Source: Ignavibacteriaceae bacterium
GTDB taxonomy: Bacteria; Bacteroidota; Ignavibacteria; Ignavibacteriales; Ignavibacteriaceae
Direction: 5' to 3'
Assembly: GCA_031292465.1 (NCBI GenBank)
Contig: JARLHB010000557.1
Coordinates: 1 to 9,984, forward strand
Length of the DNA stretch: 9,984 bases
A program made the translations under genes and the position numbers. Positions 1-7,352 of the stretch are shown here, in pieces. Position 1 is the stretch's first letter. Each line of letters begins with the position of its first letter. The notes under the pieces were generated by a model. That model saw nothing but the letters and a program-made list of their open reading frames with translations, was not told where the DNA came from and ran no database searches.

Positions 1-669
1 AAATATACAGGCTCTAATGTAGTAACAAGTGCAATTGCTATGGATAAATTGCTGTCCAAAATATTATTCAGGCATTATGATATTAATACTCCTGCCTGGA
101 TTGTGGTGGAGAAACATGATGAAGTTACTGTAATAAAGAAAAAAATCAAAGAGAACTTCGGTTATCCGTGCGTTGTAAAACCTAATGATCAGGGCTCAAC
201 TGTAGGCTTAACTATCTGCAAAAATGCAGACGGACTTTCCAAGGCGCTAAAACTTGCACAAAAATTTGCGAACAAAGTTTTAATTGAAGAATATATCCCC
301 GGCCATGAGGTTACCGTAGGTGTTCTGGATAATAAACCGTTGCCGGTTTTGGAAATTAAACCAAAACATGGATTCTATGATTATAAATGTAAATATACTC
401 ACGGTATGAGTGTTTATGAGGTCCCTGCAAATTTACCTGAATGGGTACAATTGGAACTCCAGTCTCAAGCCTTAAAAGCTTATAATGCATTAGGCTGCAA
501 AGTATATTCAAGAATGGACTTTAGATTAAGTAACGATTACAATACATATTGCCTTGAAGTTAATACTCTTCCGGGTATGACGTCTACAAGCCTTGTCCCT
601 AAAATGGCAAAAGCAGTCGGTATCTCTTTTGAAGAATTGATTGATAAAATAATTAAATTAGCTTTTTAA
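1..669 (+). CDS. ddl: D-alanine--D-alanine ligase, 5'-truncated by the window edge
   Basis: This enzyme joins two D-alanines with ATP in the cytoplasm to make the dipeptide terminus of peptidoglycan precursors. The reading frame is open from base 1, and the first residues (KYTGSNVVTSAIAMDK) match the Ddl motif YTGSxxxxSAxAMDK. The ATG at 40 is therefore an internal methionine, not the start. The visible 222 residues are the ATP-grasp part: PCVVKPNDQGSTVGL (nucleotide-binding strand and Ser/Gly loop), LIEEYIPGHEVTVGVL, then SRMDFRL and LEVNTLPGMTSTSLVP. The last two carry the Arg, Asp, Glu and Asn expected for transition-state and Mg2+ binding. Family members have about 300-370 residues, so roughly the first 90 or more are missing upstream. 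A septum-protein gene follows 39 bp later on the same strand, probably in one operon. Identification is firm. Confidence 0.96.
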   Translation, partial: KYTGSNVVTSAIAMDKLLSKILFRHYDINTPAWIVVEKHDEVTVIKKKIKENFGYPCVVKPNDQGSTVGLTICKNADGLSKALKLAQKFANKVLIEEYIPGHEVTVGVLDNKPLPVLEIKPKHGFYDYKCKYTHGMSVYEVPANLPEWVQLELQSQALKAYNALGCKVYSRMDFRLSNDYNTYCLEVNTLPGMTSTSLVPKMAKAVGISFEELIDKIIKLAF

Positions 670-708
670 CAAACTGAGACAGTATATTAAAAAGTTTGGA
701 ACGCTGCA

Positions 709-1023
709 ATGAGCTTATTTAAGAATGATAAATCCTCACCTTCAAATGGTAAGCTTAAGTATATAATTTTTGCAATTATTTTTGTAGCCGGATTGGTTTA
801 TCTTATTTTTAATGAATCCGGCGTAACTAAATATTTAAAGCTTAAACAGCAGGTTAAATCGCTTAATGAACAGGCATCAGATGTGGATAAAGACAATAAA
901 CGGCTGCAGTCCGAAATTGATTCCTTAAATAATAAAGTTCCCGCAAAAATTGAACGGACGGCAAGAGAGAAGTACGGTATGATAAGAAAAGGGGAAAAAA
1001 CGATTAAAATAATTGAAAAATAA
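709..1023 (+). CDS. FtsB/DivIC-family septum formation initiator protein
   Basis: A 104-residue bitopic membrane protein of the septum-initiator (FtsB/DivIC) type. These proteins bridge early and late divisome components at mid-cell. Layout: a short charged cytoplasmic N-terminus (1-16), one transmembrane helix (about 17-34, KYIIFAIIFVAGLVYLIF), a coiled coil (about 43-76, rich in K, Q, E and L heptads), and the C-terminal signature ERTAREKYGMIRKGEKTIKI (82-101). That signature resembles the AR-x-x-x-GM-x-x-x-GE motif of the family. Length and order are normal. It lies 39 bp after ddl on the same strand, a wall-synthesis/division pairing that supports the call. No strong Shine-Dalgarno is visible before the ATG, but no other start would keep the N-terminal basic segment before the helix. 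FtsL-like proteins share this layout, so the exact orthologue name is left open. Confidence 0.88.
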   Translation: MSLFKNDKSSPSNGKLKYIIFAIIFVAGLVYLIFNESGVTKYLKLKQQVKSLNEQASDVDKDNKRLQSEIDSLNNKVPAKIERTAREKYGMIRKGEKTIKIIEK

Positions 1024-1106
1024 GCCCAATTAAAAGATTAAATAATTCAAAGATTGAAAAATCGGAAGATTTAATTTTAAATTTACTATTGTCTCTATAA
1101 TATTTA

Positions 1107-1135
1107 TAAACTTATGTTACGCAAAGATAAGTTTA
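1107..1135. terminator. 9-bp inverted repeat between convergent genes, possible weak terminator
   Basis: TAAACTTAT (1107-1115) pairs perfectly with ATAAGTTTA (1127-1135) across an 11-nt loop. It lies in the 147-bp gap between the plus-strand septum gene and the minus-strand LRR gene, where a bidirectional terminator would be expected. The stem is AT-rich and no clean T-run follows on either strand, so a terminator role is only possible. Confidence 0.3.
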
Positions 1136-1170
1136 CTTATAAACCTGCCTGTGACAGGGCTATTAAATTA

Positions 1171-3636
1171 TTATTGTCCGATATATTTTATAGACGACAA
1201 CAGGTTCCCGAAAATATCTTCTTCCGAATTAATATCTGTTGAAACAAAGACAAAAATAGACCGCCCATCGTTTAATCTTTTAATAGCGATAGCTTTATAA
1301 AAATCGTGAACATCATTATCATCTTCTTCATTCTCAACTTCACCGGATTTTGTAACTACTCTTGACCACCATTCAACTTCGCCGAAAAAGCCTTTCCAGT
1401 TGTTAAAATTTAATACTTCCGGCTCTGCTTCGTGATTGTGCCTGCCAATGCAGACCCATAGAGAGGGCAAATTTAAGTAATCTTCTAATTTATCATTGTC
1501 AATAAAGGAATCGTATTTCTGAAAATCGAATATACCTGCAATAGTAGAGAAACTATTCTCAGAAACTGATATATATGCTGTGCATGTATTCTCAAGGAAA
1601 TAGTCAGTGCTGTCATTCCTGTCTTCTAATACAGCGTCGGAATCCAGAGGGGTCAGTTTAGTAAACGATATTGAAATTACTGAATCTCTTTCCTGTAAAT
1701 CAGGCCTGGCTAGCTCCACTTTGTACCCTTCCGGGTAAGTAAATATAAGGCCCTTTAAGGTATCTGTTACCATTCTGCGGTTTGTGAATTGCTTAACCAA
1801 ATACGTATTTTGTTCTTTGCCTATTATTCTGCAACCGGGTAATGCCGAATGTAGATTTTTAATAGCTTCACCGGGTATTTTATTACCATATAATATTAAT
1901 ACGTGGAGATTTTTTAATCTATTCATGTCTGCCGGTAATGCCGTCAGGTTATTGAAGGATACATCAAGATATTCCAAACTTTCAAGCGAACCTATTTCCT
2001 CAGGCAATGAGGAAATATTATTAAATGAAATATCCAGATGCTTTAGATCCTTCAAATATTGTATTCCGGAAGGAAGGGATTGTATTAAATTCTCGTGGAT
2101 GTCCAAAGAAGAAAGCCGTTCGAGTTTGGAAATTGTTCCGGGAATTTTCGTTAAACAATTTATAGATAAGTCCAAATTAGTTAAGGCAGCAATTTGCCCT
2201 AATTCATCCGGCAGGCCGGAAATATGGTTATTATTAAGAATTAAAGATTTTAAGTTCCTTAATTTACCAATCGATTCAGGCAACGATTTTAAACTATCGT
2301 TAATTAAACAAAGAGTATCCAGACTATAATTGTTGGCTATATCTTCAGGTATATAAGAAAATCTGCCGTTATTAATAATGAGCGATTTCAATGAATCGAG
2401 TTTGGTCATGACAGCAGGAAATTCTCTGAATCCTGAATTTTCAAGGTGCAAAGAACGAAGGGATTTGCAATTGGCTATTTGCGGAGGTATTTCTCTTACC
2501 GGGTCGCCTTTAACCCATAATTCCTGTAAATTATAACAGTTACCGATATAATCCGGTATGCCGTAAAAATGTAGTCTCTTTGCAAGATAAGGCTTTTCCC
2601 TAATAATATCTCCGGGTATATTTATTGTCCCGGCTATATCGGAATAGTAAATTAATAGAGAATCAAAACGTTTGTCATTACAAATCATTTTATATAGCGA
2701 GTCGGAAAAATACTCTGCTTCCGGGCAGTAGTTATTCTTTAAAGCTTTTTCAAACCATACGAAAAAGCTGTCGGGATCTGCCTGTTTTAAATATGTTTCG
2801 GATATATAATAGTAATCAACTCCATTTCTGTATGTATCCTTGCTTTGCTCTATTTCATTTAACAAGCGTTTTCTTTGTTTAATTAAAGACATTGTTACAA
2901 TGGGTTTGAATTCAGGCAAATTGCGGATTGATTCAAGATCTTTATCATCCTTCAGCGCATGAATATAATCATCAAACCCATTTTCAAATGTAAGATTTAA
3001 CCAATGTAGTGCGTTTGCTGTATCACTTTCCAACGCATAAGCGCATGCAATATTGTAGTAGCATGAATTTTTCTGTGCTGAATCTAACTTTGCTGCTTCA
3101 AGAAAATATTTCCGCGCATTCTCATATTCATGAAGGTGCAGTTTATTCAATCCCATTTCGCCGGTATATTTTGCCAGCATAATATTGTTTGGCGCAGTAA
3201 GTGTCCTGTGTGTTGAATCCGGGAATACTCCGGGGTTTACCGCATATACATTAAAGTGTAACCTTCCGGGCTCTTTTGCAAATGCTTTTAGAGGCAAAGG
3301 CACAAGCCCATTGGTAACAACTTTCCCATCATTTGATATAACTTCAAATATTTTACCCATATCACCGGTTAGTAGGATTCTGAAAAGTTGATTCGTGGGA
3401 AAATCTGTTAAAGTCCCGTCCGGCATTGTGTGCTTAAAATATATTTCTGCAGTATCGCCAATAATTAAAGTAGAACCGGAAACAAATATTTCAGGTGTCT
3501 CGCCTTTATCAATTATCTTTAATGAGTCAAACTGACTGAGAGTAGTTACGGATTGGGATTTAGAAGTTGTATTGAAAAAGAATAATACGGTAAAAAATAT
3601 TATCCAACGATATTCTGCCCTTAATTTGAAGCTCAT
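1171..3636 (-). CDS. Exported TPR and leucine-rich-repeat protein
   Basis: An 821-residue protein of unknown specific role, probably exported and acting as a binding scaffold. From the chosen start it has a signal-peptide-like N-terminus (basic SFKLRAEYR, then the hydrophobic stretch WIIFFTVLFFF, polar by residue ~24). An uncharacterised beta-rich segment follows. Residues about 150-250 form a TPR-like region (YENARKYFLEAAKLD; NIACAYALESDTANALHWL) ending in DLESIRNLPEFKPI, as in many TPR proteins. Residues about 350-600 hold about ten LRRs of 23 residues with the pattern LxxLxLxxNxLxxLPxxIxxLxx (e.g. LKHLDISFNNISSLPEEIG). A C-terminal unassigned domain (about 605-821) follows. The ATG at 3663 would add nine residues, but 3636 has a strong AAGGGAG Shine-Dalgarno 5 nt upstream and puts the signal peptide at the very N-terminus, so it is preferred. 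The gene lies downstream of a GNAT gene on the same strand. Confidence 0.85.
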   Translation of the reverse strand: MSFKLRAEYRWIIFFTVLFFFNTTSKSQSVTTLSQFDSLKIIDKGETPEIFVSGSTLIIGDTAEIYFKHTMPDGTLTDFPTNQLFRILLTGDMGKIFEVISNDGKVVTNGLVPLPLKAFAKEPGRLHFNVYAVNPGVFPDSTHRTLTAPNNIMLAKYTGEMGLNKLHLHEYENARKYFLEAAKLDSAQKNSCYYNIACAYALESDTANALHWLNLTFENGFDDYIHALKDDKDLESIRNLPEFKPIVTMSLIKQRKRLLNEIEQSKDTYRNGVDYYYISETYLKQADPDSFFVWFEKALKNNYCPEAEYFSDSLYKMICNDKRFDSLLIYYSDIAGTINIPGDIIREKPYLAKRLHFYGIPDYIGNCYNLQELWVKGDPVREIPPQIANCKSLRSLHLENSGFREFPAVMTKLDSLKSLIINNGRFSYIPEDIANNYSLDTLCLINDSLKSLPESIGKLRNLKSLILNNNHISGLPDELGQIAALTNLDLSINCLTKIPGTISKLERLSSLDIHENLIQSLPSGIQYLKDLKHLDISFNNISSLPEEIGSLESLEYLDVSFNNLTALPADMNRLKNLHVLILYGNKIPGEAIKNLHSALPGCRIIGKEQNTYLVKQFTNRRMVTDTLKGLIFTYPEGYKVELARPDLQERDSVISISFTKLTPLDSDAVLEDRNDSTDYFLENTCTAYISVSENSFSTIAGIFDFQKYDSFIDNDKLEDYLNLPSLWVCIGRHNHEAEPEVLNFNNWKGFFGEVEWWSRVVTKSGEVENEEDDNDVHDFYKAIAIKRLNDGRSIFVFVSTDINSEEDIFGNLLSSIKYIGQ

Positions 3637-3641
3637 TATTA

Positions 3642-3648
3642 CTCCCTT
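3642..3648 (-). promoter_or_regulatory. Shine-Dalgarno deciding the LRR gene start
   Basis: On the minus strand AAGGGAG is followed by a 5-nt spacer (TAATA) and the ATG at 3636. It supports that start over the in-frame ATG nine codons upstream at 3663, whose own upstream sequence lacks a comparable purine run. Confidence 0.75.
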
Positions 3649-3698
3649 GAAATTTATATCCATTAAAGAATATTGCCTAATGAAGTCCGGATGGCGAA

Positions 3699-3706
3699 CA
3701 AAGATA
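3699..3706 (-). promoter_or_regulatory. Candidate -10 element for the LRR gene
   Basis: The minus strand reads TATCTTTG, an exact match to the TAnnTTTG -10 consensus described for Bacteroidota housekeeping promoters. It lies in the 78-bp gap after the acetyltransferase stop codon. A start about 55-60 nt upstream of the LRR ATG would result. The -33 region (TTTA) is poor, so this is tentative. Confidence 0.35.
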
Positions 3707-3714
3707 ACTTCCTA

Positions 3715-4089
3715 TTATAATTTTTTAAATAAAGCCAGTTTCTCACCCTGGAAAGTACCAAAGCCCAGGCTGGAAAAAAGATTAGGCCTGCTTGTAATTA
3801 CCACAATTTCTTTAATATCCTTTTCTTTAGCCAAAGAGACGCACTTTTTAACTAATTGTGTCCCAATTCCATGTTTATGATATTTTTTATCTACTGCCAG
3901 GCTTCTGACTTCGGCAATCCTTTTGGAATAAATGTCTAATGCGCAGCAGCCTATTATTTTCTTATCATCAATTGCAACAAAAAATCGGCTGGCAGACGGA
4001 ATTTCGCTCATAAGATGATGCGGGTAATCAGCAATTAATTTTTTAATCCCGGCAAGATCATTTTTCCCGGCGCGCCGTATGGTGATCAT
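3715..4089 (-). CDS. GNAT-family N-acetyltransferase, short ArgA-like type
   Basis: A 124-residue cytoplasmic acetyltransferase that would transfer acetyl from acetyl-CoA to an amine; the substrate is unknown. The N-terminal MITIRRAGKNDLAGIKKLI is the usual GNAT beta1-alpha1. FVAIDDKKIIGCCAL is the central sheet. EVRSLAVDKKYHKHGIGTQLV (60-80) is the acetyl-CoA-binding motif A with the GxG at 74-76. IVVITSRPNLFSSLGF is the C-terminal (Y/F)xxxGF region. The wording around EVRSLAV and the LGF end resembles stand-alone N-acetylglutamate-synthase-like proteins, but it stops about 15-25 residues early relative to those and lacks their Cys-containing tail. The first basic residue of motif A (usually Arg or Gln) is His71. 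An arginine-biosynthesis role is therefore not asserted. It is divergent from rarA and upstream of the LRR gene. Confidence 0.85.
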   Translation of the reverse strand: MITIRRAGKNDLAGIKKLIADYPHHLMSEIPSASRFFVAIDDKKIIGCCALDIYSKRIAEVRSLAVDKKYHKHGIGTQLVKKCVSLAKEKDIKEIVVITSRPNLFSSLGFGTFQGEKLALFKKL

Positions 4090-4210
4090 ACTTAACTTTC
4101 TTTTAGGTTTTATGCCTGATAATATATCTCTGATTTTATTACATTTCCAAATAAAATCTATAAATTTTTGCAGGAAGTAAATTGTTTTAGTCTAGGGCTT
4201 TATGCCTGCC

Positions 4211-4242
4211 TTTGATGTATTATTGCAAAAATTGTACTTTTT
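4211..4242 (+). promoter_or_regulatory. Candidate rarA promoter
   Basis: TTGATG (4212-4217) and TACTTT (4235-4240) are separated by exactly 17 bp. Read in the Bacteroidota manner this is TTTG, 20 bp, TACTTTTT. A transcription start near 4247 would give a leader of about 33 nt carrying a GGGA Shine-Dalgarno (4271-4274) before the rarA ATG. Position fits, but the -10 is only partly consensus. Confidence 0.4.
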
Positions 4243-4279
4243 TATCAATCTAAATAGTAATTAAACCTCAGGGAAAAGA

Positions 4280-5572
4280 ATGAGTAGAATCGATCTTCCA
4301 CGGATACCGCTTGCAGAAAGAGTAAGGCCAAAGAACATTGACGAGTTCTGCGGGCAAAAATCTTTACTTGGGGTTGGTAAGCCCGTCCGGCTGATGATAG
4401 ATAACGACACTGTCGGTTCGTTTATACTTTGGGGCCCTCCGGGCACCGGGAAAACAACGATTGCAAGGATTATCGCAGAACAAACGCACTCTGATTTTCA
4501 CCAGCTTAATGCCGTATCTTCAGGTGTGAAAGATATAAGGGAAATAATAGAGATAGCTTCTTTAAATAAATTACAGAATAAAAAGACAATCCTTTTCATT
4601 GATGAAATTCACCGGTTTAATAAAGCCCAGCAGGATGCATTATTGCATTCTGTGGAATCAGGTTTAATTACTTTGATTGGTGCCACTACTGAGAATCCGT
4701 CATTTGAAGTTATTCCGGCGCTTCGCTCGCGTGCAAGAATTTATGTGCTGGATGAATTATCAAAAGAAGATTTAACAATGATTCTTGAATCTGCAATAAA
4801 AAAAGATGAGTTCTTAACGACTCTGCAGATTGAATCTATTGATAAGGATTTTTTAATATACCTTTCGGGTGGTGATGCAAGAATATTACTGGGTATTTTT
4901 GAAGCTGCCGTTATCCAGGAGATTGAAACCAACCCTATCAAAATCACAAAAGAAGTATTGGAAAATATAGTCCAGAAAAAAAATATTGTTTACGATAAAG
5001 CGGGCGAGGATCACTATAATGTAATATCGGCATTTATTAAAAGCGTACGCGGCAGCGATCCGGACGCAGCGCTATACTGGCTGGCAAGAATGATTGAGGG
5101 CGGGGAAGATCCGCTTTTTATTGCAAGGCGCCTGGTTGTGCTTGCATCAGAGGATATAGGCAATGCTTCGCCAAACGGCTTAGTGCTTGCGGAGGCTGCA
5201 TTCAGCGCAATAGATAAAATAGGCATGCCTGAAGCAAGGATAATACTTGCACAATGCACCACTTATTTGGCTTCATCACCCAAAAGTAATGCAGCTTATA
5301 TGGGTATAGAAGGCGCTTTATCTGATGTAAAAAACAAACCCCTTTATCCGGTTCCAACACATCTAAGGAATGCGCCAACTAAACTGATGAAGGATTTAGG
5401 ATATCACAAGGGATATAAATATCCTCATGATTTTGACAATCACTTTATACTGGAAAATTATTTGCCTGATGAACTTTCGAATACTCAGTATTACGTACCG
5501 ACTGAAAACGGGCAGGAAAAAAGTCTGAAAGAAAGATTGAAATTTTTGTGGAAGAATAGAAAGAAGTATTGA
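4280..5572 (+). CDS. rarA: Replication-associated recombination protein A (RarA/MgsA), AAA+ ATPase
   Basis: A 430-residue AAA+ ATPase of the RarA/MgsA/WRNIP1 family, related to clamp-loader subunits. It acts at stalled forks and single-strand gaps in concert with SSB and RecA. Visible motifs: an N-terminal PLAERVRPKNIDEFCGQ leader typical of the family, Walker A GPPGTGKTT (52-60), Walker B ILFIDEIHRF (104-113), sensor 1 GATTENPSF (134-142), an arginine-finger region LRSRARI (148-154), and sensor 2 GGDAR (197-201). The C-terminal MgsA-type tetramerisation domain includes HYNVISAFIKSVRGSDPDAA (245-264) and KYPHDF. Length is full for the family. The start is supported by GGGA about 6 nt upstream of the ATG. 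It is divergent from the GNAT gene and convergent with dprA, 41 bp separating the two stop codons. Confidence 0.97.
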   Translation: MSRIDLPRIPLAERVRPKNIDEFCGQKSLLGVGKPVRLMIDNDTVGSFILWGPPGTGKTTIARIIAEQTHSDFHQLNAVSSGVKDIREIIEIASLNKLQNKKTILFIDEIHRFNKAQQDALLHSVESGLITLIGATTENPSFEVIPALRSRARIYVLDELSKEDLTMILESAIKKDEFLTTLQIESIDKDFLIYLSGGDARILLGIFEAAVIQEIETNPIKITKEVLENIVQKKNIVYDKAGEDHYNVISAFIKSVRGSDPDAALYWLARMIEGGEDPLFIARRLVVLASEDIGNASPNGLVLAEAAFSAIDKIGMPEARIILAQCTTYLASSPKSNAAYMGIEGALSDVKNKPLYPVPTHLRNAPTKLMKDLGYHKGYKYPHDFDNHFILENYLPDELSNTQYYVPTENGQEKSLKERLKFLWKNRKKY

Positions 5573-5613
5573 GTAAGGAATATAGTTCCACTGCATGTTA
5601 ATCAGCAATTAAG

Positions 5614-6735
5614 TTATATTATTGCAAACATTTTACCGGGCAGTTGTTTTACCAAACCTTTAAATTCAAGCGATAGAAGATGTACTAAGCAATCGGATGT
5701 TGATAAACCGGTTAGTAAAGAAATATTATCAATTTGTACCGGTTCACAGCTCAGTACGTTAACAATCTTTTCTTCAAAAAGATTCAGTTCTGCCTGGTGT
5801 TTGGGGATGTTTTCACCCAGCAGGGGTTTTAATTTTAAATCCAGTTCAATCAAAACATCTTCCGCCGAGTTTACAAGTTTAGCTTCGCCCTTCTGAATTA
5901 AAAGATTTGTACCTTCTGCCTGCCTTATACCAAGATTACCAGGTATGGCAAATACCTCCCGGTCCTGATCAAGCGCGAGCGATGCTGTCTGCATAGCACC
6001 GCCGTTTGTGCCGGTTTCAATTACAATACAGCCAAGAGAAAGTCCTGATATTATTCTGTTCCTTCGAGGAAAATTTTGTGCATCTGGTTTTGTGCCGGGT
6101 TTAAACTCTGAAATTACCACACCGTTTTCTACAATTTCATCAAATAACTTCTTGTTCTCCGGCGGGTAAATCACATCCATTCCCGAACCTATAACCGCAA
6201 TTGTTCTTCCGCCATTCTTCAAAGCAGCCGTGTGGGCCGCGGAATCGATGCCTCTTGCCATGCCGCTTACTATAGTAATATTTTGGGCAGCTAATTCTGA
6301 AGCGAATTTTTCTGCCTGTATTTTGCCATAATTGGTCGGTAGTCTTGTTCCTACAATTGCAATAGAAAAATTATCGGATTCAACCAACTCTCCTTTTATA
6401 TATATAATCAAAGGCGGATCGTAAATCTTTTTTAGTAAGGCGGGGTATTCTTTATCCCATATGGTGATAAGCGATGTATTGAGTTTTGCCAACACTTCCA
6501 GTTCTTTATTTACATCCGATTTCGCTTCGGCGAACCTGCTAATTCCGGAACGGATTCTTTTTGCGAGATTACTGCTTATGCCGTCAACTTCCTGAAGGGA
6601 ATTAAAATCTGCCGAAAGGGTATTTTCTAAAGTATGGAATTTGGAGAGCAGGTTTCGGGTTTTACCGGGGCCGATACCTTCAATTGAAAGAAGCAGGTTT
6701 AATCTGGTTAAGTCCTCAATGTTTAACTTTGTCAA
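5614..6735 (-). CDS. dprA: DNA-processing protein DprA (Smf)
   Basis: DprA binds incoming single-stranded DNA and loads RecA during natural transformation, and it is conserved even in many species not known to be competent. The 373 residues show an N-terminal helix-hairpin-helix region (about 12-65, with IEGIGPGKTRNLL and DGISSNLAKRI). A Rossmann-like DNA-binding domain follows with IVGTR (127-131), SGMARGIDSAAH (157-168), GSGMDVIYPPEN (183-194) and NFPRRNRIISGLS (221-233). A C-terminal winged helix (about 320-373) is also present. The start codon is TTG at 6735: the frame closes upstream with a TAG 36 nt before it, and no ATG lies in that gap. The TTG places the HhH region at the normal distance, although no good Shine-Dalgarno precedes it. 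Convergent with rarA. Confidence 0.96.
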   Translation of the reverse strand: MTKLNIEDLTRLNLLLSIEGIGPGKTRNLLSKFHTLENTLSADFNSLQEVDGISSNLAKRIRSGISRFAEAKSDVNKELEVLAKLNTSLITIWDKEYPALLKKIYDPPLIIYIKGELVESDNFSIAIVGTRLPTNYGKIQAEKFASELAAQNITIVSGMARGIDSAAHTAALKNGGRTIAVIGSGMDVIYPPENKKLFDEIVENGVVISEFKPGTKPDAQNFPRRNRIISGLSLGCIVIETGTNGGAMQTASLALDQDREVFAIPGNLGIRQAEGTNLLIQKGEAKLVNSAEDVLIELDLKLKPLLGENIPKHQAELNLFEEKIVNVLSCEPVQIDNISLLTGLSTSDCLVHLLSLEFKGLVKQLPGKMFAII

Positions 6736-6951
6736 TTTGGGACGAATATCTTTTAATGAATGGTAATTCTAATACAGAATAATAAATTAAATAACTATAA
6801 AGATAGTATCATCTGAAAAAGTAATTTAACCCTTAAAGTACAAAACGCCTTGATTATGAAGGAGAAATAAAATTTCCCCATATTCTTTTGAAAAACAGGC
6901 CAAACCGGAAATTTTTAATTGAATAGATTCTAAATGTTAAAAAAACACTTA

Positions 6952-7245
6952 TTAATTCTTACCGGGAATTATTTCCTGCTCTTCTTTATTCTCCACTTCT
7001 TTTTTCCCAATAAACAAAATAGAAGCCGGAAGAATAATCAAATAGCCGATAACAAGGATAACCGGAGAAATATATAAAGAAGGGAAACTATCCCAGGCTC
7101 CAAACGACATAAAGACAAAGCCTGCAATTATTACAAGCAATCCGACAAATAAAAGCGCAAAATTATTCTTCTTCCAATAAATATTGAAAGGGGAAACCAT
7201 TTTCTTAGCTTTTTTAACAACTCTTCTATTTACTTGTTTTGACAT
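6952..7245 (-). CDS. Two-helix small membrane protein, DUF3098-like
   Basis: A 97-residue membrane protein of unknown function. It has a strongly basic N-terminus (MSKQVNRRVVKKAKK), a first transmembrane helix at about 28-48 (NFALLFVGLLVIIAGFVFMS), a short loop (FGAWDSFPSLYIS), a second helix at about 57-79 (PVILVIGYLIILPASILFIG), and a charged tail. The order, the GFVFMSFG turn and the single PV-x-L-x-x-G second helix resemble the DUF3098 family of Bacteroidota and relatives. That resemblance is by eye and not verified. The start has a GGAG Shine-Dalgarno 9 nt upstream. The gene begins 20 nt after the T-run of an intrinsic terminator on the same strand, so its expression may depend on terminator readthrough (see the RNA at 7265-7348). 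Confidence 0.72.
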   Translation of the reverse strand: MSKQVNRRVVKKAKKMVSPFNIYWKKNNFALLFVGLLVIIAGFVFMSFGAWDSFPSLYISPVILVIGYLIILPASILFIGKKEVENKEEQEIIPGKN

Positions 7246-7264
7246 TATTTACAACTCCGTGATT

Positions 7265-7300
7265 AAAAAATAAAGCCCAGTGATGGGGGTACCACTGGGC
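7265..7300 (-). terminator. Strong intrinsic terminator
   Basis: On the minus strand GCCCAGTG (7300-7293) pairs perfectly with CACTGGGC (7282-7275) over a 10-nt loop, followed by TTTATTTTTT (7274-7265). It ends the short RNA above. It also lies immediately before the Shine-Dalgarno of the DUF3098-like gene, where it could attenuate that gene, and it can stop any transcript from the 82-aa gene upstream. Confidence 0.85.
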
Positions 7301-7348
7301 CCGACTCGTTTAACATCAAAGGGCAGGGGAGAACCCTCTGAAAGAGTC
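7265..7348 (-). ncRNA. Candidate structured small RNA or regulatory leader (about 84 nt)
   Basis: I see a complete transcription unit with no reading frame. A near-consensus promoter (7353-7383) predicts a start at about G7348, the first base of GACTC (7348-7344), which pairs with GAGTC (7307-7303). Inside that stem is a hairpin at 7340-7324: CAG, bulged A, GGG, loop UUCU, CCC, CUG. The RNA ends in an 8-bp GC-rich terminator hairpin and a T-rich tract. A free GCCC (7324-7321) could also pair with GGGC at 7302-7299 or 7278-7275, the latter being the terminator's 3' arm, which would compete with termination. The next gene (two-helix membrane protein) starts 20 nt after the tract. It does not look like tRNA, SRP RNA, tmRNA, 6S, or the TPP, SAM-I, FMN, cobalamin, fluoride or preQ1 riboswitches. 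It may be a stand-alone sRNA or a leader; function unknown. Confidence 0.55.
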
Positions 7349-7352
7349 AGTT

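Noticed and set aside
1150..1166. Hairpin in TGCCTGTGACAGGGC before the LRR stop codon
   Set aside because: Only 4-5 bp with a 3-nt loop and no T-run on either strand; too weak to call a terminator.
1784..2329. 181-aa plus-strand open frame
   Set aside because: Lies wholly antisense inside the LRR gene; its protein has no recognisable domain and arises from the regular LRR coding pattern. The same holds for the frames at 2625-2882, 3185-3391 and 3572-3880.
4741..5262. Minus-strand open frames inside rarA
   Set aside because: Antisense shadows of a clearly conserved AAA+ gene, without a Shine-Dalgarno or domain. The frames at 4261-4446 and 5396-5608 are of the same kind.
5578..5590. GGAA/TTCC hairpin between rarA and dprA as bidirectional terminator
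   Set aside because: Stem of only 4 bp, with no T-run; not convincing although a terminator would be expected there.
7324..7340. Possible tRNA-like T arm (GGGTTCTCCCC on the minus strand)
   Set aside because: No GTTCRAnTC consensus, no anticodon or D arms, no acceptor stem; it is better explained as the internal hairpin of the short RNA.
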